A stretch of DNA of 64,000 nt from Gemmatirosa kalamazoonensis (GTDB lineage Bacteria > Gemmatimonadota > Gemmatimonadetes > Gemmatimonadales > Gemmatimonadaceae): contig NZ_CP007128.1 in the NCBI RefSeq assembly GCF_000522985.1, positions 910,220-974,219 on the forward strand. Direction: 5' to 3'. Position 1 is the stretch's first letter; every line of letters starts with the position of its first letter. The notes under the pieces were generated by a model, which ran no database searches, was not told where the DNA came from, and saw only the letters and a program-made list of their open reading frames with translations. The position numbers were made by a program, and so were the translations under genes. Below, one piece after another: positions 41,960-50,626 of the stretch.

Positions 41960-43054
41960 TCACAGCGCGGCGTAGATGCGCTCGAACGCCGCGGCAGTCG
42001 CATCGGCGTCCATGCCTAACGCGAGGCGCTGCGCGGCGACAGCGAGCGCGAGCCGGCGCGGCTCGTCGTCGAGCAGCGCGGCGGTCTCGCGGGCGAGCGC
42101 GTCGGCGTCGCCCACCGGCACGGCGACCGCGGCATCCGGCGCCCACTCGGCGACGTGTCCCACCGCGGTGCCCACGGTCGGCACGCCGGCGACCGCCGCC
42201 TCGAGCACGACGAGCGGCCCCGCCTCGTGGCGCGACGAGACGAGCAGCAGGTCGGCCTCGTCGACGAGCGTGCGGAGCGCGTCGCGGCCGAGCGGGCCGT
42301 GCCAGCGCACGATGTCTCCCAGCCATGCGGCGTCGGCGGAGCGGCGCAGCGCGCCACCGGTGGTGTCGCGGCCGACGATGTCGAGCGTGAAGCGCGCGCC
42401 GGCCTCGCGCAGGCGCCGCGCGGCGGCGAGGAGCATCGCCTGGTCCTTCACCGGCCGCAGGTCGCCGACGTGGAGCAGCCGCGCGGGACGTGCCCGATCG
42501 CGCGGGCGCAGCGGCGCGGCCGGCCACCGGTCGACGGCGACGCCTAACGGCACGCGCTCGGCGCGCACGCCGCGCGCGGCGGCGAGCCGCTGCATGTGCG
42601 GCGTGGCGACGGTGACGCGCGACGCGCCCGCCGCCGCGACGGCGGCGCCGGCGCGGCCGACGAGCGTGCACCGCATGCCGTAGCCGATGTCGCGCATCGC
42701 CACGTGCTCGCCGCCGGACGGGCTGTAGACGACGGGCAGCCGGTGACGCCAGCCGAGCAGCGCCGCGTACGCGCCGGCCCAGCCGAAGAACGCGTGCACG
42801 ACGTCGAAGCGCGCCACGGCGTGCTGCGCGCCGAAGCACGCGAGCAGCCGGCGCAGCTTGCGCGGCGCCGAGCCGACGTCGTGCACGCGAGCGCCGAGCA
42901 GATCCCACTCGCCCGGCGCGTCGTCCTGGCCGAGCGCGAAGACGTGCACGTCGTGCCGCCGCGCGAGACGCTCGAGGAGCCACAGCCGCGCCGGGATGAC
43001 CCGGTCGGTGCCGCTGCGGTCGACGCCGCCCGGGAGCACGAGGGCGAGCCTCAT
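41960..43054 (-). CDS. Family 4 glycosyltransferase
   Basis: The 364-residue protein has the GT-B plan. The N-terminal half opens MRLALVLPGGVDRSG with FDVVHAFFGWAGAYAALL. The C-terminal half has the GT4 donor region (LLHVGDLRPVKDQAMLL, LLVSSRHEAGPLVVLEAAVAGVPTVGT), where the EAGPLVVLEA stretch stands for the E-x7-E motif. It should transfer a nucleotide sugar in the cytoplasm. It is coupled upstream to a second GT4 gene (ATGA). Confidence 0.92.
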   Translation of the reverse strand: MRLALVLPGGVDRSGTDRVIPARLWLLERLARRHDVHVFALGQDDAPGEWDLLGARVHDVGSAPRKLRRLLACFGAQHAVARFDVVHAFFGWAGAYAALLGWRHRLPVVYSPSGGEHVAMRDIGYGMRCTLVGRAGAAVAAAGASRVTVATPHMQRLAAARGVRAERVPLGVAVDRWPAAPLRPRDRARPARLLHVGDLRPVKDQAMLLAAARRLREAGARFTLDIVGRDTTGGALRRSADAAWLGDIVRWHGPLGRDALRTLVDEADLLLVSSRHEAGPLVVLEAAVAGVPTVGTAVGHVAEWAPDAAVAVPVGDADALARETAALLDDEPRRLALAVAAQRLALGMDADATAAAFERIYAAL

Positions 43055-44193
43055 GCGCGGGCGACGGACTCGTACGCGGTGCGCAGCTCGCGCCCCACGG
43101 CGTCGAACGTGAGCGCATCCTCGAAGCGCGCGCGCGCGGCCCGGCGCAGCGGCTCGCGCGCGCGAGCGGCCCACGCGACCATCGCGGCAGCGAGCGCGGT
43201 CGCGTCGCCGACGGGTGTCAGCGAGCCCGCGTCGCCGACGATGCGGCGCGCGGCGGGGATGTCGGTGACGAGCGGCGCGGTGCCGCACGCGAGCGCCTCG
43301 AGCAGCGAGTAGCCGCTGCCCTCGCGGTGGCTCGCCTGCACGAAGAAGTCGGCGGCGCGGAAGCGCAGCTCCATCTCCGCGTGCGGCCGCCTGCCCAACA
43401 GCCGCACGTGCCCGCGCAGCGCGGGCGATCGCACGACGCGGCGTCGCACGGCGTCGAGCAGCGGTGCGTGGCCGAAGCAGCACCACAGCCGCGCCTCGGG
43501 GAGCTCACGCAGCGCGCGCTCGAACGCGTCGAGCACGGTGAGCGGGTCCTTGTTCGCGTCGAGCCGTCCGGTCCACAGCAGGCACGGGTCGCCGAACATG
43601 CCGGTGGCTCGGCGCGCCTCGTCGCGGTCGCCGGGGGTGAACGCCGTGGAGCTCTCGAGCACCTCGAACACCGGGACGTCGCCGCGCAGCGCGCCCGCGT
43701 CGACGAACGGCGCGGCCTGCTCGCGCGCGGTGAACGCGACGCCGACGACCGGCGCGTAGGCCCACCGCCAGGCGTGCCGGCGCCACCCGTCGGGCGGGAC
43801 GGACCCATGATCCTGCACGAGCACGGGGATGCCGCCTAACGAGTCAGCGAGCCGGCGCGCCGCGAGCGGATGGTTCAATCCGTGCACGTGCACGACGTCG
43901 GGCGCCAGCTCGGCGACGCGCCGGAGGATGCGCGCGGGGCGCCGCGCGACGCTCGCGCCACCCGGCAGCCGCACGGGCGGGTGATGGCCGTCGTCGAGGA
44001 AGTGATACGCGACGCCGCCGATCGCCACCGACTCGTCGCGATGCGCGGCCTGCACGACGCTGACGTCGATCCCGGCGCGTGAGGCGGCACCGGCGACGGC
44101 CGACAGCGTGGGCCACGCGCGCAGCAGCGACGCCGCCGGCCGTCGCTCGGCGTCGGCGTGAAAGCCCACCTGCACCACGCGCAGCGCGCTCAT
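43051..44193 (-). CDS. Family 4 glycosyltransferase
   Basis: The 380-residue protein starts MSALRVVQVGFHADAERR. It shows VHVHGLNHPLAARRLADSLG in the acceptor half. The donor half has LLWTGRLDANKDPLTVLDAF and FFVQASHREGSGYSLLEALACGTAPLVTD, a clear GT4 E-x7-E region. A longer upstream reading enters palindrome A1 and is rejected. It overlaps the next glycosyltransferase gene by four bases. Confidence 0.92.
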   Translation of the reverse strand: MSALRVVQVGFHADAERRPAASLLRAWPTLSAVAGAASRAGIDVSVVQAAHRDESVAIGGVAYHFLDDGHHPPVRLPGGASVARRPARILRRVAELAPDVVHVHGLNHPLAARRLADSLGGIPVLVQDHGSVPPDGWRRHAWRWAYAPVVGVAFTAREQAAPFVDAGALRGDVPVFEVLESSTAFTPGDRDEARRATGMFGDPCLLWTGRLDANKDPLTVLDAFERALRELPEARLWCCFGHAPLLDAVRRRVVRSPALRGHVRLLGRRPHAEMELRFRAADFFVQASHREGSGYSLLEALACGTAPLVTDIPAARRIVGDAGSLTPVGDATALAAAMVAWAARAREPLRRAARARFEDALTFDAVGRELRTAYESVARA

Positions 44194-44237
44194 CGGACAG
44201 GACGCGTCGACAGGAGCAACAGGAGCCGTTCTCTCTC

Positions 44238-44330
44238 GACAGGATGAACAGGACGGACAGGATGAGAACCAACACCAAAGGCCTTGCACGTGTTGTTGGT
44301 TCTCATCCTGTCCGTCCTGTTCATCCTGTC
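44238..44330. repeat. Palindromic element family A, copy 1
   Basis: The left arm GACAGGATGAACAGGACGG continues as ACAGGATGAGAACCAACA. It pairs with TGTTGTTGGTTCTCATCC and its continuation to 44330. Further single units (GACAGGAGCAACAGGAGCC, CATCCTGTC) flank it. Copy 2 at 50480-50572 is nearly identical, including part of the loop (AAGGC, TGCACGTG). It separates the amidohydrolase and glycosyltransferase genes. Confidence 0.88.
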
Positions 44331-45555
44331 AAAACGAATAGGACCGGTCATCCTGTCGCTCCAGCACGAGCCCGGGCTCGAGCCCGAGCACGTCGGGCGG
44401 CAGCGCGGTGCGCGCGACGAGCTTCGGTCGGCCGTCGACGACGATGCGCGCCGTCTCGACGCCGCAGTGCGCGAACCAGTCCGCGAAATCGGGATCCGCG
44501 AGGACCGGCGCGCCGTCGCGCACGACCGCACGCACCGTGTCGCGCCGCGCGCAGAGCAGCGCCTCGTACGGATCGAGCCCCGCGCGCAGGATCACGCAGT
44601 CGCCGACCGCGCCGGGACGCAGCGTGCCGCGGTCGCCGAGGCGCAGCACGCGCGCAGCGCCGGTGGTGACGAGGCGCAGCAGCTCGGCCGGCGACAGATC
44701 GCTGTGCGCGCGCGCGACGCGAAGCTCGTCGAGCAGGTCGCGGGCGCCGGTGAGCCGCGAGTCCGTCCCGAGGGCGAGGCGGCCGGCGTCGAACAGTCGG
44801 CGCACCGCGCGCGCCTCGATCGTGCGGCCGAGCAGCTCGAGGTTGCTCGCGGGGCACCAGACGACCGCCGCGCCGCGCGCGACGATGCGCTCGACGTCGG
44901 CGTCCGTGAGGCCGACGCCGTGGACGAGCACCGCGTTCGACGTGAGGCAGCCCAACGCGTCGAGCCGCGCGCACTCGCCGCGCGACTCGGCATCGGTGCC
45001 CTCGGCGAGGTGCACGATCCACGGCCGGTCGGCGGGCGTGGCGGCGTGGCTCTCGCGCAGCGGCGGCCCGTAGCGCGGCGGCGCGTCGCCTAACGGGTGG
45101 CCGAGGCCCAACGAGTGCGCCCAGCCGAGGCCGCGCGGCACGACGACCGGGAACGTGGGGTCGTCGAGCACCGGGTGATGCGGGTCGTGGTGGGCGACGG
45201 TGGTGGCGCCGGCGAGCAGGTTCTTCAGCGCGCCCTGCCAGTGACGCGCGGGCTTCGGCACCGCGACCGCGGCGACGACGTCCACGAGCCGCCGGTGCGC
45301 GGCGAACGCGTCGATCCACTCGTAGCTGCTCGCGAACGGCGCGTCGTGCGGCAGCGGTCGCACGCCGTTGAGCTGCAGGTGGTCGTGCGCGTTGATGAGC
45401 CCCGGGAAGACGACGTGGCCGGTGAGGTCGATGCGGAACGCGCTCGGATCGCCCGTGCGCGCGACGCGTCCGTCGACGAGCGCGAGCGGCGCGTCGACGA
45501 TCATGCCGCCGTGGGCGAGCCGCGCGCCCTCGAGGACCGTGCTCGGCGCGCTCAC
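44329..45555 (-). CDS. Amidohydrolase-family (TrzA/AtzA/SAH-deaminase-like) enzyme
   Basis: GTG 45555 gives 408 residues. Zinc-site motifs are visible: FPGLINAHDHLQLNG, IVHLAEGTDAESRGE, LVHGVGLT, VVWCPASNLELLGRT and ALGTDSRLTGARDL. A C-terminal composite beta domain follows (GDCVILRAGLDPYEALL). The family deaminates or hydrolyses N-heterocycles and amidines. The gene overlaps the radical SAM gene upstream (GTGA). Its last codons (DDRSYSF) run into the edge of palindrome A1, so the natural C-terminus may have been replaced. Confidence 0.9.
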   Translation of the reverse strand: MSAPSTVLEGARLAHGGMIVDAPLALVDGRVARTGDPSAFRIDLTGHVVFPGLINAHDHLQLNGVRPLPHDAPFASSYEWIDAFAAHRRLVDVVAAVAVPKPARHWQGALKNLLAGATTVAHHDPHHPVLDDPTFPVVVPRGLGWAHSLGLGHPLGDAPPRYGPPLRESHAATPADRPWIVHLAEGTDAESRGECARLDALGCLTSNAVLVHGVGLTDADVERIVARGAAVVWCPASNLELLGRTIEARAVRRLFDAGRLALGTDSRLTGARDLLDELRVARAHSDLSPAELLRLVTTGAARVLRLGDRGTLRPGAVGDCVILRAGLDPYEALLCARRDTVRAVVRDGAPVLADPDFADWFAHCGVETARIVVDGRPKLVARTALPPDVLGLEPGLVLERQDDRSYSF

Positions 45556-46598
45556 GGGCGGAGGGAGAGCGTGCACACGCAGCGGCGGCAGATCTCGTCG
45601 CGGCGCGTGTCGAGCCCGCGGCGCCATGCGACGACCTCCGCGGAGTTGAGCACCGCGCCCAGGCCGCCCGCCGCGTGCACGTTGCCTAACGGCGGCTGGA
45701 AGAAGCAGGGGCGCACCGTGCCGTCGGCCTCGATCACGCTGGACACCCACGGCGCGTTGCACTCGTTCGGCGCGAACTCGTCGCGGCCGAGGAGCGCGGC
45801 GTAGTACTGCAGCAGCCGCCGCCGCAGCTTCGCCGGCGGCTCGGCGACGAAGCCCGTCGCGAAATCGGCGGCATGCTCGCGCTCGAGCGCGTCGAGCTCC
45901 GCGGCGAGCCGCGGCAGGTCGTCGGCGTCGAGCGCGACCCGCGCGACACGCGCGTCGTCCCAGCCGTCGGGCCGGTTGAACGCGTCGCTCGTGACGTCGG
46001 CGGCGAGGAAGCTCACGCGGTCGAGGCCCAACGCTCGCGCGGCGTCGACCGTCGCGCCGAGGTACGCGTAGTTCGCGCGCTGCACGGTGCACCGCGCGGT
46101 CACCTGGACGCGCGCATCGGCCGCCTTCACCGCGGCGACCCCCTCGGCGAGCCGCTCGTACGCGCGGGGCACGTTGCGGACCGCGTCGTGCACCGGCTGC
46201 GGACCGTCGAGGCTCACGACGACGTCGTCGCAGCGGCGCACGAGCTCCGCGGCGTGGCGGCGCAGCAGCAGCCCGGTGCTGAGGAGCGTGATGCCGATGC
46301 CGGCGGCGCGCAGCCGATCGCACAGCTCCCACAGCCGCGAGTGGAGCAGCGCCTCGCCGCCGCTCAACACCACGCGCTCGACGCCGAGCGCGCGCCACTC
46401 CGCGGTCCATCGCGCGACGTCGTCGGCCGAGAGCTCGGCGCGCGTGGTGTCGCGCCAGATGTCGCACATCACGCAGCGGCAGTTGCAGCGGCTGTGCGGG
46501 AACAGGATGAGGATGGGCAGCCGCGTGATGGGATCGAGGCGCGGCAGCGGCGTGGCGAGCGTGTGGCCCGGTGTCGGGCGCGGCGCGAGCGTGGTCAT
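45552..46598 (-). CDS. Radical SAM enzyme with SPASM-like C-terminus
   Basis: The 348-residue protein binds a [4Fe-4S] cluster through CNCRCVMC (C38, C42, C45). LSGGEALLHSRLWEL and VVVSLDGP follow as the usual SAM-contacting strands. The C-terminal part has NECNAPWVSSVIEADGTV, RPCFFQPPLGN and EICRRCVC, which resemble a SPASM/twitch auxiliary-cluster domain. Such enzymes modify peptides, sugars or small molecules. It is coupled on both sides by 4-nt overlaps. Confidence 0.93.
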   Translation of the reverse strand: MTTLAPRPTPGHTLATPLPRLDPITRLPILILFPHSRCNCRCVMCDIWRDTTRAELSADDVARWTAEWRALGVERVVLSGGEALLHSRLWELCDRLRAAGIGITLLSTGLLLRRHAAELVRRCDDVVVSLDGPQPVHDAVRNVPRAYERLAEGVAAVKAADARVQVTARCTVQRANYAYLGATVDAARALGLDRVSFLAADVTSDAFNRPDGWDDARVARVALDADDLPRLAAELDALEREHAADFATGFVAEPPAKLRRRLLQYYAALLGRDEFAPNECNAPWVSSVIEADGTVRPCFFQPPLGNVHAAGGLGAVLNSAEVVAWRRGLDTRRDEICRRCVCTLSLRP

Positions 46599-47260
46599 CG
46601 CGCGTGCCTCCGGAACGCGAGCGCGAGGACGAGCGGCAGCCCGCGCTGCTCGGCGAAGCGATCGAGCCTGCCGGCGGCGGCGTACAGCGGCTCGACGCTC
46701 GCGTCGACGACGGCGCGCCGGTGGGCGGCGAGCGCGAGACCGGCATGCGAGGCGGCCTCGACGTGCGCGTGCGCGGCGTGGACGTGGTGCTCGAGCTCCT
46801 GCACCGTGCCCGATGCGTCGCGGAACGTGCGCCGATGTCCCGCCGCCGCCGCCTCCGCGGCGAGGTCGGTGACGACGACCGTGCCGCCCGGCACGCAGAC
46901 GCGCGCGAGCTCCGCGTACGCCGCGTCGAGCTCGCGCAGGTGCCCGACGACGAGCCGACACCACACCACGTCGAACGATGCGTCCGCGAGCGGGAGCGCG
47001 CGCACGTCGCCCGCGGCCAGCGCGAGCTGCGCGGGTGCGATGGCGAGCATCTCGGGCGTGACGTCGACGCCCACGACCGTCGCCGCGTCGGCGTCGTGCA
47101 ACCGGCGGCCCGTGCCACACCCGACGTCGAGCAGCCGGCGGCGCGCGGTCGGGACGCCTAACGCCTCGACGGCACGCCGCTCGAGGAAGCTGACGACGGT
47201 CTCGGCCTCGTAGCTCGGCGCCCACAGGCGGTAGCCCTCGCGGGCGGGCAGCGTGCTCAC
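46595..47260 (-). CDS. SAM-dependent methyltransferase, class I
   Basis: GTG 47260 gives 221 residues beginning VSTLPAREGYRLWAPSYE. The SAM-binding motif is LLDVGCGTGRRL, followed by VVGVDVTPEML, GDVRALPLADASFDVVWCRL and ARVCVPGGTVVVTDLA. The overall plan is UbiE/MenG-like. Substrate unknown. It lies between two radical SAM genes with GTGA and ATGA overlaps, so it should act in the same pathway. Confidence 0.93.
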   Translation of the reverse strand: MSTLPAREGYRLWAPSYEAETVVSFLERRAVEALGVPTARRRLLDVGCGTGRRLHDADAATVVGVDVTPEMLAIAPAQLALAAGDVRALPLADASFDVVWCRLVVGHLRELDAAYAELARVCVPGGTVVVTDLAAEAAAAGHRRTFRDASGTVQELEHHVHAAHAHVEAASHAGLALAAHRRAVVDASVEPLYAAAGRLDRFAEQRGLPLVLALAFRRHAR

Positions 47261-48774
47261 GTCGCCGTCGCCGGAGAGGGCACGCGCAGGTGACCGTATG
47301 CCTGACGGTCGTCGGGAGTGCGCTGCGCCCAGCGGCGCACGCGGCGCAGCAGCGCGGGATCGCCGTAGTCGGCCCGCGCCCAGCGGCGCCGCGCGAGCAG
47401 GCTGCCCAACGCCTTGCCCCACCCCGCGGTGCGGCTGTCGTGCACCGACGGGAAGCGGCTCTTCAGCACGAGCTCGAAGTCCTCGACGCGCGCCTTCAGC
47501 GAGCGGTCGAGCCACGGCACGAGCGGGTCCTCGTGCGTCATCCACGCCACCCACTCCGGCGACGTCCATTCCTCCAGCGTGTCCGGCGTCCCGGCGAGCG
47601 CGTCGACGTCGCCGTAGGTGCCGCGGCGCTGCGGCGTCGGCGTGTAGAAGTACGTGATGAGCTCCATCGACGGGTTCACGCGCTTCAGCGTGCGCACGAA
47701 CGTCAGCGTGTTCTCGATCTCACGCGCCGGCTCGTCGGGATCGCCGAAGACGAACGAGAACTCGGGGACGATGCCGTGCGCCCGCGCGCGCGCCGCGACC
47801 TCGACGATCTGCGCGGTGGTCGTCCCCTTGTTCATCCGCCGCAGGACGTCGTCGGACCCGGATTCGGCGCCGCAGAACACCATCGTGAGGCCGGAGCGCT
47901 TCAGCAGCCGCCACGTGTCGTCGGACAGGCGGAGCAACGCGTCGACGCGCGCCTCGCACCACCAGCGGATGCCTAACGGGATCAGGCGCTCGGCCAGCTC
48001 GCGCGCGTGGTCCTCGCGGACGATGAAGTTGTTGTCGTAGAAGTGCACGGAGTCCATCCCGTGCTCGCGGACGAGAGACGCGAGGTGCTCGGCGGTGCGC
48101 GCCGGCGCCTGCTGCCGCTCGCGGCTGCCGTAGACGGAGATGACGCCGCAGAACTTGCAGCCGTACGGGCAGCCGATCGACGCTTGGTACACGCCGGAGC
48201 GACGGCCGAGGAACGTGGGGTGCAGGTAGTCGGCGACGCGGATCTTGTGATACGGCGGCGCGGGCAGCTCGTCGGGCCCCTTCCACCTCCGCTCCGCGCC
48301 GAGCACGTGCGACCCATCGGCATCGCGGAACGAGAGCCCCGCCACGGTGCGCGGGTCGCGTGTCCCATCGAGCACGCGGAGCAGCTCGACGAACGTCTCC
48401 TCGCCCTGCCCGCGCACCAGCCAGTCGACGTACGGCGCGTTCAGCACGGGCGTGGGATAGAGGCTGCCGAAGTTGCCGCCCCACACGATCGGCAGGTCGG
48501 GATGGCGCGCCTTCAGCGCCCGCGCGAGCGGCACCGCGCTGACGAGCTGCGGCCCCGGCATGACGGTCATCGCGACGGCGCGCACGGGATCCGCCGTGCC
48601 GGCCTGCCGGTCGACGCGCGCGCACACGTCGCCTAACGGATCCGCGTCGGGGAGGTTGCCGTCGACGATCTCCCACGTCGTCCCCTCGGGGAGCGCCGCA
48701 CCGACGGCCATGATCGAGAGCGGGAAGCGGCGGTTCTTGGGCCGCGTCGCCCGCGGGTTGACGAACAGGATCAC
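47257..48774 (-). CDS. Cobalamin-binding-domain radical SAM enzyme
   Basis: GTG 48774 gives 505 residues. The N-terminal 150 residues form a B12-binding-like Rossmann domain (VILFVNPRATRPKNRRFPLS, VWGGNFGSLYPTPVL). The radical SAM core has GCPYGCKFC (C202, C206, C209), then VHFYDNNFIVRE, VFCGAESGSDDVLRRMNKG and FSFVFGDPDE. The B12-binding histidine is not obvious. BchE/HpnJ-like members methylate or rearrange unactivated carbons. It is coupled to methyltransferase genes on both sides. Confidence 0.92.
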   Translation of the reverse strand: MILFVNPRATRPKNRRFPLSIMAVGAALPEGTTWEIVDGNLPDADPLGDVCARVDRQAGTADPVRAVAMTVMPGPQLVSAVPLARALKARHPDLPIVWGGNFGSLYPTPVLNAPYVDWLVRGQGEETFVELLRVLDGTRDPRTVAGLSFRDADGSHVLGAERRWKGPDELPAPPYHKIRVADYLHPTFLGRRSGVYQASIGCPYGCKFCGVISVYGSRERQQAPARTAEHLASLVREHGMDSVHFYDNNFIVREDHARELAERLIPLGIRWWCEARVDALLRLSDDTWRLLKRSGLTMVFCGAESGSDDVLRRMNKGTTTAQIVEVAARARAHGIVPEFSFVFGDPDEPAREIENTLTFVRTLKRVNPSMELITYFYTPTPQRRGTYGDVDALAGTPDTLEEWTSPEWVAWMTHEDPLVPWLDRSLKARVEDFELVLKSRFPSVHDSRTAGWGKALGSLLARRRWARADYGDPALLRRVRRWAQRTPDDRQAYGHLRVPSPATAT

Positions 48775-49649
48775 GCGTGGGCCTCCCAGAGGTCGAAACG
48801 CGACGGCGCGCGCCGACCGCGCAGCCGAGCGACGTACGGACGGAGCTCGTACCAGAGCGGGTAGCGTACGCGCCGGCGGCGCCACGTCAGGCCCAGCGCG
48901 GCCGACGCGTGCGCCAGGCGCTCCGCGGTGAGGTACTCGATCGCCGGCACCGCCATCAGCGCCGCGGCGCGGTCGCCGAAGCGCTCGGCGGCGTGCCCGC
49001 GCTTCTCGGCCACCATCGCCGCGCCATCGGCATCGCGCCGATAGAACGGCGAGTCGAGCACCACGACGCGGCCGCCCGGGCGCACGACACGCCGCGCCTC
49101 GCGCAGCACCGCGGCGAGATCGGTGGCGTAGTGCACCGACGCGTTGAACACGACGACGTCGAACGTGCCGGCAGCGACCGGCAACGCGTCGAACGACGCG
49201 GCGACACGCGCGAACCCGCCGTCAGCCCGCTCGAGGTACGGCGCGGCGGCACCGAGCCCGTCGACGGCGTCGTCGCGGAGGTCGAGGGCGACGCACTCGC
49301 AGCCGGCCATCGCGGCGCGCCACGACAGCCAGCCGTTGCCGGCGCCGAGGTCGAGCAGGCGAAGCGATCCTCGACGCTCCCCGCTCCGCGCTCCACGCTC
49401 GGCATGGTCTCCGGACCGAGTGAGCGTGGAGCGTGGAGCGTGGAGCGTGGAGGCGCCCAGCATGGGAAGCAGCACGCGGCGCATGAACGCCTCGTACGTG
49501 CGCGCGCGCACCGCCCACTGGTGCGCGAGTTGAGACGAGTCGTCCGCGAGGTACGGCAGCGCGAGCAGCGTGGCCCGGTCGTACGCGCGTCCCTCGCTCG
49601 CGCGGTGCGCGGCGTAGGCGGCGCGGAAGTCGGCGAGCGCGCTCGTCAC
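48771..49649 (-). CDS. SAM-dependent methyltransferase with in-frame palindrome insertion
   Basis: GTG 49649 gives 292 residues. Residues 1-63 form a helical cap (VTSALADFRAAYAAHRASEG...). The SAM motif is LRLLDLGAGNGWLSW, with ALDLRDDAVDGLG, FDVVVFNASVHYATDLA and RVVRPGGRVVVLDSPFYR after it. Between cap and SAM motif lies about 28 residues of foreign sequence (STLHAPRSTL, GDHAERGARSGERRGS), encoded by palindrome E at 49372-49454. The frame is kept and all core motifs are intact, so the enzyme may still work. Confidence 0.9.
   Translation of the reverse strand: MTSALADFRAAYAAHRASEGRAYDRATLLALPYLADDSSQLAHQWAVRARTYEAFMRRVLLPMLGASTLHAPRSTLTRSGDHAERGARSGERRGSLRLLDLGAGNGWLSWRAAMAGCECVALDLRDDAVDGLGAAAPYLERADGGFARVAASFDALPVAAGTFDVVVFNASVHYATDLAAVLREARRVVRPGGRVVVLDSPFYRRDADGAAMVAEKRGHAAERFGDRAAALMAVPAIEYLTAERLAHASAALGLTWRRRRVRYPLWYELRPYVARLRGRRAPSRFDLWEAHA
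49372..49454. repeat. Palindromic element family E, inside a methyltransferase gene
   Basis: The left arm CGACGCTCCCCGCTCCGCG continues as CTCCACGCTC. The right arm iterates GAGCGTGGAGCGTGGAGCG. The unit is 7 bp (GCGTGGA), so each strand encodes one repeating heptapeptide in any frame (STLHAPR on the coding strand). No stop codon arises. Confidence 0.85.
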
Positions 49650-50548
49650 GCGGCCGTCTCCGTGCGCACGAAGTCGTACAGCACGTGATCGCCGAGCGCG
49701 GCGAGTGGGCGCGAGACCACGCGGTCCGCCGCCTCGAGCGCGCCGAGCAACCGCGGGTGGCGCGAGATCCACGGCTCGGCGGCACTCGGCGGCACGCAGA
49801 CACCGATGCCGCGCCGCGCGACGGGCCTGAACCACGGCGCGAGCGCGCGCACGAGGTCCGCGCCGCGGTGGTAGCGCACGCTGAAGTCGTGGCCGCCGAG
49901 TCGCGCCGGCACGTCGCCGCGCGCGAGACGGCGGAACGCGGCGCGCGCGTCGCCGCGCGCGAGCTGCACGACCCACTCGCCGACGGCGAGCGTGCCGAAG
50001 ACGACGAGCAGCGCGCGGCCGCCGGGTCGCACGAGCCGCGCGAGCCCGAGCCCGACGGCGGCGAGGTCGGTCACGCAGTTCAGCGCCGCGAAGTTCGAGA
50101 ACGCGCCGTCGAGCGACCCGCTCGCGTGCAGCTCGGAAAGCTCGGGGAGCCGCTCGGCCGGGGCGATCGTCGGCTCGGGCATGCCTAACGGCACGAGCTT
50201 CGCCGCCGCCTCGCGCACCATCGCCGGCGACGGGTCGGTGAGCAGCACGGTGCGGCCCCGTCGCGCGAGCCACGCCGCGTCCTCGCCCGTGCCGCCGCCC
50301 AGCTCCAGCACGCGCGCGCCGACGGGGAACGCGTCGAGCAGCGCGGCGCGCACGGCGCGGCGCTGGGCGGCGACGCTGAGCCACGCCCCGAAGCGCGCGT
50401 CGAACCGCGGCGCGACCGCGTCGAACGCCGCAGCGGCCGGTGACAGGAGCCCGACAGGATGCGGTGGCTCTGCGTTCTGGACAGGATGAACAGGACGGAC
50501 AGGATGAGAACCAACAACGAAGGCACTGCACGTGTTGTTGGTTCTCAT
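49646..50548 (-). CDS. SAM-dependent methyltransferase, start within a palindrome
   Basis: The core is clear: PAAAAFDAVAPRFDARFGAW, then RVLELGGGTGEDAAWLA (SAM loop), VLLTDPSPAMVREAAAKL, FSNFAALNCVTDLAAVG and LARLVRPGGRALLVVFG. It resembles BioC/UbiE-type enzymes. The authentic start is unclear because the only in-frame ATG codons (50548, 50566, 50623) fall in palindrome A2, which then encodes MRTNNTCSAFVVGSHPVRP. I list 50548. Either the element replaced the original start or a non-canonical start is used. Its stop is coupled to the next methyltransferase (GTGA). Confidence 0.8.
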   Translation of the reverse strand: MRTNNTCSAFVVGSHPVRPVHPVQNAEPPHPVGLLSPAAAAFDAVAPRFDARFGAWLSVAAQRRAVRAALLDAFPVGARVLELGGGTGEDAAWLARRGRTVLLTDPSPAMVREAAAKLVPLGMPEPTIAPAERLPELSELHASGSLDGAFSNFAALNCVTDLAAVGLGLARLVRPGGRALLVVFGTLAVGEWVVQLARGDARAAFRRLARGDVPARLGGHDFSVRYHRGADLVRALAPWFRPVARRGIGVCVPPSAAEPWISRHPRLLGALEAADRVVSRPLAALGDHVLYDFVRTETAA

Positions 50549-50572
50549 CCTGTCCGTCCTGTTCATCCTGTC
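50480..50572. repeat. Palindromic element family A, copy 2
   Basis: It has the same arms as copy 1 (GACAGGATGAACAGGACGG and CCGTCCTGTTCATCCTGTC) and the same loop features (CCAACA, AAGGC, TGCACGTG, TTGTTGG). It separates the methyltransferase from the radical SAM gene upstream and supplies the methyltransferase's apparent start codon. Confidence 0.88.
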
Positions 50573-50626
50573 GAAAAGAACCGCAGGGGCCTCCTGTCCA
50601 TCACGCACCGCATCCTGTCGCATCGC

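Noticed and set aside
44194..44289. Upstream extensions of genes into palindrome A1
   Set aside because: The extra residues simply translate the repeat. The ATG at 44193 gives a normal glycosyltransferase start.
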